From Brooklawnia sp032229645 (GTDB lineage: Bacteria; Actinomycetota; Actinomycetes; Propionibacteriales; Propionibacteriaceae), in NCBI GenBank assembly GCA_963722295.1, contig CAVRLB010000006.1, positions 62,001 to 126,000 on the forward strand: 64,000 nucleotides of DNA, read 5' to 3'. A model generated the notes under the pieces. The model saw only the letters and a program-made list of their open reading frames with translations, was not told the DNA's origin and searched no databases. Every line of letters begins with the position of its first letter. Position 1 is the stretch's first letter. Below are positions 25,949 to 34,700 of the stretch, one piece after another. Both the position numbers and the translations under genes were made by a program.

Positions 25949-26641
25949 GTGAGCGAAGAACCTGAGATGCCGCCCGATGGTGAGGCGGCAGTCCACGACG
26001 CGGTCGATGTCGCGCGTCCGCCGTCCCTGGGGATCACCGTGGGCCTGCTCGTGGCTCTCCTGGTCTCCGCACTTGTGCTGCTCGTCACCGGACTGTCGCT
26101 GGTGGCCCGCTCGGACGCGGCATCTGCGGTGTCGGTGACCGCCATCGCGTTGGGCGGCAGTCTGTTGGTCTGGCACCTACGGGCGTTGATCGCCGGCGCC
26201 GGACGACGCACCGCGATGATCAGCAGGTGGCCTTGGGTTGATCTCGTCGTCATCGCTGGATTCGGTGTGACTACCGGGTTTGCCCTGTTCGACATGCTGA
26301 CCGGGGTGTTCAGCGCTGCCCGCATAGCGATGCTGACCGCGGGTTTGGTGGGCCTGGTGGCGGCGCTGGTGGCCTTCGTCCGCGATACCGATCTGCGCGA
26401 TCGCGGGCTCTTCGATCTGCCGCGTTCCCGCCCGCTCACCGAACCGGAGCACGAGCCTGAACCTGAGCCGGTACCCGAACCGGAGGTCTTCTTCGACCCG
26501 ACCGAGCGGGCCGATCTGCTGCGCCCACGCGGCTCCTGGCCACAGCCGCGCCGCGGCACAACCGCCGATGCGTCGTTGTGGGATGAGCCTGAGTTCGAAG
26601 TCGAGGAGCCGCCGCGCCGGGCACGCCGCGCCACCGAATAG
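25949..26641 (+). CDS. Hypothetical membrane protein with Glu-Pro-rich tail
   Basis: 230 residues. Four predicted membrane helices (LGITVGLLVALLVSALVLLV, VSVTAIALGGSLLVWHL, WVDLVVIAGFGVTTGFALF, IAMLTAGLVGLVAALVAF) are followed by a charged cytoplasmic tail with an EPEHEPEPEPVPEPE run near residue 165. The tail ends in Arg-rich RRARRATE. The start is the GTG at 25949 with GAGGGGAGG 5 bases upstream; an ATG 15 bases earlier would include that site. No function is recognised. It is convergent with the helicase gene. Confidence 0.7.
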   Translation: MSEEPEMPPDGEAAVHDAVDVARPPSLGITVGLLVALLVSALVLLVTGLSLVARSDAASAVSVTAIALGGSLLVWHLRALIAGAGRRTAMISRWPWVDLVVIAGFGVTTGFALFDMLTGVFSAARIAMLTAGLVGLVAALVAFVRDTDLRDRGLFDLPRSRPLTEPEHEPEPEPVPEPEVFFDPTERADLLRPRGSWPQPRRGTTADASLWDEPEFEVEEPPRRARRATE

Positions 26642-26672
26642 TCTTGCCGCGCCTCGTCGCCGACGAAACGCG

Positions 26673-28430
26673 TCAGCGCCCCAGCCAACGCTTGATGGTG
26701 CGGAGCCGGGCGTCCACCTGGGCCGAGGTCGCCTGGCCGAGCGGCGGCCCGCCGCATTCGCGGCGCAGGTTGGCATGCACGTGGGAGTGCGGGGTGCCCT
26801 TGAGCCGCGCATACTGCGCGACCAGCGAATTGAGTTCTTTGCGCTTGTCGGCGAGCTGGCGGTGCAGGGCCTGCTCGGCCGGCACCTTCTCCTTGCGCAT
26901 CGTCCGCTCATGTCGGGCGACCTGACGCCGTTGGCGCTCTTCGAGCAGATGAGCCACCTGGTCGGATTCCAGCAGACCGGGCAGGCCCAGATAGTCGGCC
27001 TCGTCGTCGGTCGTCGGAGCCGCAGTCATGCCGTAGGCCTGGGAGTCGAAGAGCACGTGGTCGAAGATGGCCTCCGAGCTGACGGCCTCGTACTCGTTGA
27101 GCAGGTCATCGGCGGCCCGCTGCTGGGCATTCTCCTTGGCCATCAGGGCTTCGGTCTCAGCCCAGATGTCCACCGCCTCCGGATGCTTCGGGCGACCCAG
27201 CACATGATCGCGCTGGCGTTCGATGGAGGCGGCATGGGCCAAGATGATCGGCACCGTGGGCAAGAAGATGGTGGCCAGTTCGCCGCGTCGCCGAGCCCTC
27301 ACGAAGCGTCCGACGGCCTGGGCGAAGAAGAGCGGGGTCGAGGTGGATGTGGCGTAGACGCCGACCGCCAGCCGCGGCACGTCGACGCCCTCGGAGACCA
27401 TCCGCACCGCGACCATCCAACGAGACTGGTCGTTCGCGAACTGCTCGATCTTGGCCGAGGAGCTCGCATCGTCCGAAAGCACCAGTGCGGGCTTGGCGCC
27501 ACTGATCTGCTCGAGTACGGACGAATACGCCCTTGCCGTGCGCTGATTCGCCGCGATCACCAGGCCGCCCGCGTCGGGCAGATGCCGCCTGACCTCGCTC
27601 AGCCGGCGGTCGGCGGCGCGCAGCACCGAGCCGATCCACTCCCCCTTCGGATCGAGCGCGGTGCGCCAGGCCTGGGCGGTGAGATCCTTGGTCATCACCT
27701 CGCCCAGGTTGGCCGCGATCTCGTCCCCGCTGGTGGTGCGCCAGCGCATCGGCCCGCCGTAGTTCATGAAGACGACCGGACGCACGACATGGTCGCGCAG
27801 CGCCTCAGCGTAACCGTAGACAAAGTCGGCGTGACTGATCAGCGAGCCGTCCGGCTGCTCGTCGTAGCCGACGAAGGGGATGGGTGTCTCGTCGCTGCGG
27901 AACGGGGTGCCGGTGAGCGCCAGCCTGCGGGTGGCCTGGCCGAATGCATCCTTGATGGAGTCACCCCAGCTGCGTGCGTCGCCCGCGTGGTGGATCTCGT
28001 CGAAGATCACCAGCGTGGGTGTGGCCAGCGTGACGGCCTCGTAGTGCCAGGCTCGCACCGAGACACCGGCGTAGGTGACCGCGACACCGTCGAACTCGCG
28101 GGAACGGCCACGACGGCTGCCGGTGCCCGAAGGGTCGAGCTGGATGCCGACCTTGGCGGCAGCGTCGGCCCATTGGGTCTTCAAGTGCTCGGTCGGGACG
28201 ACGACGATGACCCTGCCGACCGTTTTCGCGTTCAGCAGTTCGGCGGCGATACGCAACGCGAAGGTCGTCTTTCCTGCTCCAGGCGTAGCCACGGCCAGAA
28301 AGTCGCGTGGCTGCCGGTCGCGATAGAGCTGAACAGCCTCTGCCTGCCAGGCGCGCAACCGGGCGGATGTGCCCCAGGGCGCACGCTGCGGGAAGGCCGG
28401 CGAGATCCGGTCGAATGCGGCATGGCTCAT
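26673..28430 (-). CDS. DEAD/DEAH-box superfamily 2 helicase
   Basis: 585 residues. An SF2 core with Walker A FLAVATPGAGKTTFALRIAA near residue 45, motif Ia VVVPTEHLKTQW, Walker B LVIFDEIHHAGDARSWG near 143, motif III LALTGTPFRSD, motif V VRMVSEGVDVPRLAVGV and motif VI FAQAVGRFVRARRRGE near 373. A helical, charged C-terminal tail of about 150 residues (EERQRRQVARHERTMRKEKV) may form a coiled coil. It resembles the UvrB/ResIII-type actinobacterial helicases of unknown role, probably in nucleic-acid repair or remodelling. The start is the ATG at 28430. Confidence 0.88.
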   Translation of the reverse strand: MSHAAFDRISPAFPQRAPWGTSARLRAWQAEAVQLYRDRQPRDFLAVATPGAGKTTFALRIAAELLNAKTVGRVIVVVPTEHLKTQWADAAAKVGIQLDPSGTGSRRGRSREFDGVAVTYAGVSVRAWHYEAVTLATPTLVIFDEIHHAGDARSWGDSIKDAFGQATRRLALTGTPFRSDETPIPFVGYDEQPDGSLISHADFVYGYAEALRDHVVRPVVFMNYGGPMRWRTTSGDEIAANLGEVMTKDLTAQAWRTALDPKGEWIGSVLRAADRRLSEVRRHLPDAGGLVIAANQRTARAYSSVLEQISGAKPALVLSDDASSSAKIEQFANDQSRWMVAVRMVSEGVDVPRLAVGVYATSTSTPLFFAQAVGRFVRARRRGELATIFLPTVPIILAHAASIERQRDHVLGRPKHPEAVDIWAETEALMAKENAQQRAADDLLNEYEAVSSEAIFDHVLFDSQAYGMTAAPTTDDEADYLGLPGLLESDQVAHLLEERQRRQVARHERTMRKEKVPAEQALHRQLADKRKELNSLVAQYARLKGTPHSHVHANLRRECGGPPLGQATSAQVDARLRTIKRWLGR

Positions 28431-28520
28431 GAATGCACTACGCCCGCACAGATCGCGGTTGACGGGTTCGTGAGTGGCATAGGTTCATGACCTTAGCTCA
28501 GATTCGCGAGGTCGTTTCGC

Positions 28521-29612
28521 TCAGGCCGCAAAGAGCGGATTGCTTGCCGCGGGCGGACGTTCGTCCGCGGACACCGGACCGGGTGCGGTGCCATCGCCGA
28601 AGGGCGTACCGCCGAGGGATTCTCGTCCGTGTTCGGTGAGCAGCCCGGTCAGATCGGGACCCTGTGGCACGATCCTGGTCGGATTGATCTCGGCGTGGAC
28701 GATGTAATAGTGCTGCTTGGTCTGGACGAAGTCGACGGTGTCGCCGAAGCCGGGGGTCTGGAAGAGGTCGCGGAGATAGCCCCAGAGCACCGGGATCTCG
28801 CTGATCTTCGACCGATTGCATTTGAAGTGGCCGTGATAGACCGCGTCGAAGCGCACCAGCGTGGTGAACAGCCGGATGTCGGCCAAGGTGATGTGATCGC
28901 CGACCAGGTAGCGGCGGGTTTCGAGGCGCTCGGTGATCACGTCGAGGGCCGCCCACAACTCCCGATAGGCCTTGTCGTAGGCCTCTTGACTGCCAGCGAA
29001 GCCGCACCGGTAAACACCATTGTTGATCTTGGGATAGACCAGATCGTTGACCTCTTCGATCTCGTCGACCAGTTCGTCCGGGTAGAGGTCTGGTGCGCCT
29101 GGTCGCTGGTGGGGGCCCCACTCGCGGACGAAGTCGATGGTCATCTGGTTGAAGTCATTGGTGACGACCTGACGCGATGCGACCTCGGCCATCGCGGGCA
29201 CGGTGATGCCCTTCGGGTAGTCGGGGACGCGGGCGAAGTAGGCGTCCTGCAGGCGCGGGATCTTCAGGACGGGGTCCATACCTCCGGGGTACACCCCGTC
29301 GTAGTCCCAGGAGCGCACGTCATGGGTCGGCGCGGCCAGGCTCAGCGAGAAGGCGTTCTCCAAGCCCATCAACCGTCGGACGATGATCGCCCGGTGTGCC
29401 CAGGGACAGGCCCGCGCGGCCATCAGGCGGTAGCGTCCCGGCTCGGCGGGCCAGAGCATCTCGCCCACTCGGCCTGACGTGCCCGGCATCGGCCGTGGTG
29501 CCGAACCGGCCGGCACCGCGGCGACGATGCGGTCACCGATATAGCTGGCATCTCGCACGAATTCGCCGTCTTTCGAGGCATTCTTCGGCTCGCCCGCCCA
29601 GTCGTCGATCAC
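28521..29612 (-). CDS. Glutathionyl-hydroquinone reductase-like protein (omega-class GST, YqjG/ECM4 family)
   Basis: 363 residues. The active-site Cys is in MAARACPWAHRAIIVRRLMG (CPW motif). LVGDHITLADIRLFTTLVRF and KINNGVYRCGFAGSQEAYDK match the glutathionyl-hydroquinone reductase family, about 320-370 residues long. Relatives reduce glutathionyl quinones. Actinobacteria generally make mycothiol rather than glutathione, so the thiol used here may be mycothiol; that is inference. The start is the GTG at 29612 because AAGGAGG lies 4 bases upstream; a TTG 21 bases earlier overlaps that site. Confidence 0.88.
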   Translation of the reverse strand: MIDDWAGEPKNASKDGEFVRDASYIGDRIVAAVPAGSAPRPMPGTSGRVGEMLWPAEPGRYRLMAARACPWAHRAIIVRRLMGLENAFSLSLAAPTHDVRSWDYDGVYPGGMDPVLKIPRLQDAYFARVPDYPKGITVPAMAEVASRQVVTNDFNQMTIDFVREWGPHQRPGAPDLYPDELVDEIEEVNDLVYPKINNGVYRCGFAGSQEAYDKAYRELWAALDVITERLETRRYLVGDHITLADIRLFTTLVRFDAVYHGHFKCNRSKISEIPVLWGYLRDLFQTPGFGDTVDFVQTKQHYYIVHAEINPTRIVPQGPDLTGLLTEHGRESLGGTPFGDGTAPGPVSADERPPAASNPLFAA

Positions 29613-29641
29613 GATTCCTCCTTGACGTTTCAACTAAGTCT

Positions 29642-29811
29642 ATCGGGCTGACTCCACCCAACACCGGCGCCGGCAAGACACGTATCGGGGTGGCCGCAAT
29701 CAGCGAAGCCCTTGGCGACGGGCTGCGCTGAGTAGTCGTCGCGCCTAGCCTGGTCTTAGTGAAGCAGTGGATCTCGATACTGTCTCATAGCGATATGTCC
29801 GAACCGGAGTG
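29642..29811 (+). pseudogene. Remnant of a second SF2 helicase, interrupted by an in-frame stop
   Basis: Read in one plus-strand frame, this stretch encodes TPPNTGAGKTRIGVAAISEA (Walker A, motif I), then a TGA stop at 29729-29731, then VVVAPSLVLVKQWISIL (motif Ia with the QW typical of SF2/ResIII helicases). The order and spacing of motifs I and Ia are as in intact helicases, but everything after motif Ia is missing. It looks like the stub left by deletion of a helicase gene between the GST and DUF1801 genes. It is too short and broken to be functional. Confidence 0.65.
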
Positions 29812-29817
29812 ATGACA

Positions 29818-30243
29818 ATGGCCACGAAGAAGCAACCTGCGATGTCGCCCAGCGACATACCGGTAAGTGAGGTGCTCGACCGTATCAGCGGCCCGAGGCG
29901 GGCGGAGGCCGAGGAACTGATCGCCCTCCATTCGGACGTCAGCGGCCTCACGCCGGTGGTCTGGGCTCGCCGGATCTTCGGGTTCGGCGACTACGAGTAC
30001 CACTATCTGAGCGGGCATTCGGGCAGGGCGCCGCTGCTGGGGTTCGCCACCACCTCGTCCAAGCACACGGTTTATCTGAGCAACGACTTCTCCACGCGCT
30101 GGCCGGATCTCATCGCCGGCATCGGCCCGCACCAGGCCAGCAAGGCATGCCTGTACTTCTCGCGCCTGAGCAATATCGACCGAGACGTACTTCGCACGAT
30201 GCTGGAACGCTCGCTCGCTGAGACTCTGGCCGAGTACAGCTGA
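29818..30243 (+). CDS. DUF1801 (YdhG-like) protein
   Basis: 141 residues matching the DUF1801 family: VLDRISGPRRAEAEELIALH, then TPVVWARRIFGFGDYEYHYL, SSKHTVYLSNDFS and a closing KACLYFSRLSNIDRDVLRTM. These small cytosolic proteins have a YdhG-type fold and no firm function. The start is the ATG at 29818, 8 bases after CGGAG; the ATG at 29812 is too close to that site. A short gap separates it from the promoter of the HNH gene. Confidence 0.75.
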   Translation: MATKKQPAMSPSDIPVSEVLDRISGPRRAEAEELIALHSDVSGLTPVVWARRIFGFGDYEYHYLSGHSGRAPLLGFATTSSKHTVYLSNDFSTRWPDLIAGIGPHQASKACLYFSRLSNIDRDVLRTMLERSLAETLAEYS

Positions 30244-30305
30244 CGCTCTTCGACATCATCGGCCGGACCAGCAGAAGAGGTATTCGAAATATATTTCTAA
30301 TGTGC

Positions 30306-30335
30306 TGGACTGCGCCGCAGTCATTCGACTATAAT
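30306..30335 (+). promoter_or_regulatory. Promoter of the HNH gene (TGGACT - 18 bp - TATAAT)
   Basis: A consensus -10 TATAAT (30330-30335) ends 6 bases before the ATG at 30342, with TGGACT 18 bp upstream of it. The region is unusually AT-rich for this genome and contains the palindrome GAAATATATTTC at 30286-30297. It implies a leaderless mRNA. Confidence 0.6.
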
Positions 30336-30341
30336 TTCGAT

Positions 30342-31784
30342 ATGAGGAGATCTCCAGATCTGGCCGCACCCCGAAGACTGCCGCCGCCGGCCAACGCGCA
30401 GCCCGTGCTATCGGGCACGATCGCGATCGAACACGAACCCAACAGCGACATCCTGGACGCGATCGACCACGCGCACCACCAGTTGATCGCAGCCGAAATC
30501 GGCGAACTCGTCGGCATCATCCGGGCCGCCGACAGGTGGAAGATCGACCCCGATGCCGTCGGAGCAGGAATCGAACGGATGATCCAACCCGGCCACGACG
30601 GCACACCACAGGTTGCCGAATTCCTCGCCTTGGAACTGGGAGCCCTGCTCGGCATCACCCCGAAGAGCGCACTCGGGCGCATCGGCGATGCGCTTGACCT
30701 GCGCAACCGGCACCCCCAACTCTGGGCGGCCGTCCTCGCCGGGACCATACGAGTCTGGCAGGCAAACAGGATCTGCTTCGAATGCTCCCACCTGCCCTAC
30801 CGCTCAGCACTACGTGTGGACGCAGCTCTGGCGGCGAGCATCGGAAACCTGCCCTGGACCCGGGTCATGAAAGCCCTCCCCGGCCACATCATCGCCGCCG
30901 ATCCCCAAATCGCCCGGGACCGTGAACAAGCCCGACGCGACTCCCGCAGAATCCGCGTCTCAGGCATCAACGACGGACACATCAACCTCTTCGGCGTCGT
31001 CGACCCCGCAGACGGCATCCTGTTCGATCACGTGCTGAACGAGGTCGCAACACTGTTTCCTGCCGAACCCGATCAACCCCTATACACCGACCACGACCGC
31101 AGACGCTCACTCGCGTTCGGCATCATCACCCGAAACGCCCACACCACGTTCTGCAGCAACCAGCAACAGCCCGACACGCCAATAGCCGACCTCACAACAA
31201 ACGACCCAGCACCAGCAACCAGCCACCCAGGCAAACCAGCAGACAGCCCACGTCGGCACCAGCCGGCCCAGTGCACCCTGATCGTCCACATCAGCGCCGA
31301 CGACCCCGCATTGGCCGCCGGCACCAGCACTACCGGCGTCACCCGCGTCGAAGGCTGGGGACCACTACTCACCGAACGGCTCCCAGAGTTCCTTGCCGGA
31401 ACCAAAGTCACCGTCCGCCCGATCATCGACCCAGCCGACATCCAACCCATCGACTGCTACGAAACCCCGGCAAGAATGCGATTCGCCCTCAACCAGCGCA
31501 ACCCAGTCGACGTCTTCCCCTACGCCACCCTGAACGCAGCCAGCTGCGACGCCGACCACACCACCCCCTACACCGACGGCCGACCAGGCCAAACCCGGCT
31601 AGACAACCTCGGACCCCTCTCCCGTAAAACCCACCGCGCCAAGACACATGGGAAGTGGAAACTGGAACAACCCACACCAGGTGTCTTTCACTGGACCTCA
31701 CCGCACGGCTACCAGTACCGGGTAACCGCCAACGGAGCCATCCGAATCACCGTGCCCAGTGCGGCTAGCGCAAGACGGGAGTGA
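30342..31784 (+). CDS. DUF222 / 13E12-type HNH endonuclease-domain protein
   Basis: 480 residues. The N-terminal DUF222 (13E12 repeat) region covers about residues 40-250 (ELGALLGITPKSALGRIGDA, RHPQLWAAVLAGTIRVWQAN). The C-terminal HNH nuclease motif lies in AASCDADHTTPYTDGRPGQT, with Cys/Asp-His, and LGPLSRKTHRAKTHGKW, with the closing His. Such genes are multicopy in many actinobacteria and are suspected mobile or domesticated elements. The start at 30342 is chosen because of the TATAAT promoter 6 bases upstream. Codon use is A/C-rich compared with neighbours. Its 3' end overlaps the activase gene by 20 bp, tail to tail. Confidence 0.88.
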   Translation: MRRSPDLAAPRRLPPPANAQPVLSGTIAIEHEPNSDILDAIDHAHHQLIAAEIGELVGIIRAADRWKIDPDAVGAGIERMIQPGHDGTPQVAEFLALELGALLGITPKSALGRIGDALDLRNRHPQLWAAVLAGTIRVWQANRICFECSHLPYRSALRVDAALAASIGNLPWTRVMKALPGHIIAADPQIARDREQARRDSRRIRVSGINDGHINLFGVVDPADGILFDHVLNEVATLFPAEPDQPLYTDHDRRRSLAFGIITRNAHTTFCSNQQQPDTPIADLTTNDPAPATSHPGKPADSPRRHQPAQCTLIVHISADDPALAAGTSTTGVTRVEGWGPLLTERLPEFLAGTKVTVRPIIDPADIQPIDCYETPARMRFALNQRNPVDVFPYATLNAASCDADHTTPYTDGRPGQTRLDNLGPLSRKTHRAKTHGKWKLEQPTPGVFHWTSPHGYQYRVTANGAIRITVPSAASARRE

Positions 31785-34700
31785 TACCCAACCGGATCGG
31801 TCCGCCACCTGAACCGCCCGAGGCACCCGCACCGACCAGCTTCTGCGCCATCTTGATCTCACGCTCGGTCGGCTCGAACTCCGAATCGGCATCGGTCCAC
31901 GTCGTCAGCGTGCCCGCGTTCTTGTGCGCAGTGGCGACCATCAACTTGATGCGGTTCAGCTGATTGACCTCAGAGGCACCCGGATCGTAGTCGATCGAGA
32001 CGACATTCGCAGCCGGGTACTGGCGCCGCAGCTCGCCGAAGATACCGCGTCCGACCACGTGGTTCGGCAGACAGGCGAACGGCTGCGCGCAGATGATGTT
32101 CGGGGCGCCGTGCTCGATCAACTCGATCATCTCGCCGACCAGCAACCAGCCCTCACCCGCCTGGGTACCAAGCGAAATGACCGTCTGCGCCTTCTCGGCC
32201 AGCTTGTCGATCGTCTCCGGCACATCGAACTTGCCGCCGGTCGCGGCCAGCGCCTTGCGCATCGGCTTCTCGTACTGCTCAATCGCCCAGATGCCGGCCT
32301 TTGTGCCCATGCGCCCCTTCTTGGTGCCCATGCCGAAGGTGTCGTACTTATAGTCGGTGGTGTACATGCCCTGCAAGAAGAACGCCGTCAGACCGGGAAG
32401 CACCGCCTCACAGCCCTCTTCTTCGATCACCCGCACGGCGTCGTTGTTGGCGTCCGGCTGGAACTTCACCAAGATCTCACCGACCACTCCGACCCGGGGC
32501 TTGCGCGGAATGTCGAGCAGTGGCAACTCGTCGAACTCCTTGACGATGTTGTTGATCATCCAAGTGAAACCGACACGCCGGTTCAGCGTCGGCGACCAAC
32601 CGCCATTGTCGAAAAACTCTCGGGTAGCGGCATCCCAGCGATGGTAGAGCGCCATCGCCGAGCCCTCGTCACGCTCGTAAGGACGCACCCGCAGCAGCAC
32701 GTTCTGCAGCAGGTCGCCGAGCACCAGCGCCTCGATGCCTCGATGCGCCATGCCCGCGCCCACCTTGAAGCCAGGATTGTTCTCCAACCCCTGAGCACTC
32801 ACCGCGAGCACCGGCACCTGCGGGTAACCGGCGTCCTTCAGACCCTTGCGCAGCAGACCGACGTAGTTCGTGGCGCGGCACATGCCGCCGGTCTGGGTGA
32901 TCGCCACCGTCGAGTTGTCGGGGTCCGCCCCACCCTCGACAAACTTGTTGATCAACTGGCCGATCACCATGATCGCGGGATAACAAGCATCGTTGTTGAC
33001 ATGGCGCAGCCCACACTCGACATCCTCAGTGGAGGCATGCTCAAGAACCTCCGCCTTGATGCCCGACCGACGCAGAATCGGCTCCAGCATCCGGAAGTGG
33101 ATCGGCGCCATCTGCGGCACGTAGACCGTGTGGCTATCGCGCTCGGCCAGACCATAGACCGGGTTCGGGCCGGTGGTATCGATTTCGGTGCTCGGATCGA
33201 ACGCCGGGCGCTCCTTGGTCGCCGCTTGCAGCGAACGCAGCCGAATCTTCGCGGCACCCAGATTCGAGACCTCGTCGATTTTCAGCACGGTGTAGACGTC
33301 GCCGACCCGCTCCAAGATCTCCTGAACCTGGTCGGTGGTGATGGCGTCCACGCCGCAGCCGAAGCTGTTGAGCTGCACGATGTTGAGATCGGGCTCGCGT
33401 CCCACCTGCGAGGCAGCCTCGTAGAGACGGGTGTGATAGGTCCACTGGTCGCGCACCCGAAGCGGCTGATCCAGGCTGGTCTTGGCCATCCCGTTGGTCA
33501 GCGCGTCCTCGCTGAGCACCGCCATGCCCAGCGTGGCGATCATCTCGGGCACGCCGTGGTTGATCTCCGGATCGATATGATACGGACGACCGGCCAGCAC
33601 GATACCGCGAATGCCCTTCTCACGCATGTATTGCAGGGCCCTATCGCCCTCGGCCTTGATGTCGGCGTGCACCTGATCGAGCTCCGCATAGCCAGCCGCC
33701 ACCGCGCCCTTGGCCTCGGCAAGACCGACATCCCAGTCGGCGAAGATCTCGACGAGGCGTTCGGCCAGCTTGTCCGGATTGTTCAGGTTGATGAACGGGT
33801 CGAGGAAGTTGACGTCGGGGTCGCGTAGCCGCTCGACGTTCTTCTCAAGCACCTGCGGGTAGAAGGCCACAATCGGACAGTTGAAGTTGTTGTCGGCGTC
33901 TTCGAACTGCTTGCGCTCATAGTTCACGCACGGCAGGAAGATCGTCTTGATGCCCTTGTCGAGCAGCCATTCGATATGGCCGTGGGCAATCTTCGCCGGA
34001 TAGCAGACATTCTCCGAAGGGATTGACTCCATACCGGCGGCGAACAGCTCGTGGGAGCTGCGTCCCGAGATGACGACCTTGAAACCCAGCTCGGTGAGGA
34101 TGGTGAACCAAAGCGGATAGTCCTCATAGATGCCCAACGCCCGCGGGATGCCGATCTCACCGCGGGTGGCCTTCGCGTCGGTCAACCGGCGGTAGCCGAA
34201 AATCCGCTTGTACTTATAGTCGTAGAGGTTCGGGATCTCCGACTTCTTCGGCTTCGCCTCCAGTGATGCCCCGCGCTCGCAGCGGTTGCCGGAGACAAGC
34301 CGGGCACCGTCGTCGAAGTTCGTGATGGTCAGCTTGCAGTGGTTCTGGCAGAGCTGGCAGGTGCGCTGCGAGCTGGTGACAGTGAAGCCATCCAGGTTGC
34401 GCTCCATCATCGCGGAGACCGCACCTGGCTCGTAGTGCATCTTGGCCGTCAGCGCGGCCCCGTAGGCGCCCATCAGACCCGAGATATTGGGACGTACAAC
34501 CTCGATGCCGGTCTGCAATTCGAATGCGCGCAGCACTGCATCGTTGAGGAACGTGCCGCCCTGCACCACGACCTTGTCGCCGAGGTCACCGGCATCGCGC
34601 AGTTTCATCACCTTGTAGAGCGCGTTGCGGACGACCGAGTAGCTCAGCCCCGCGGAGATATCGCCAATACTGGCGCCCTCTTTCTGGGCCTGCTTGACCG

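Noticed and set aside
26568..28490. 640-codon plus-strand open frame
   Set aside because: It lies opposite the helicase gene with all SF2 motifs; long antisense frames are expected at this GC content.
29729..29731. Selenocysteine or readthrough codon in the helicase stub
   Set aside because: The frame ends soon after motif Ia and the rest of the helicase is missing; a plain nonsense codon in a remnant is simpler.
31924..33828. 634-codon plus-strand open frame
   Set aside because: It is antisense to the activase gene, whose reading is backed by ATPase and Cys motifs. The antisense product has no recognisable domain and its composition is that of reverse-strand high-GC sequence.
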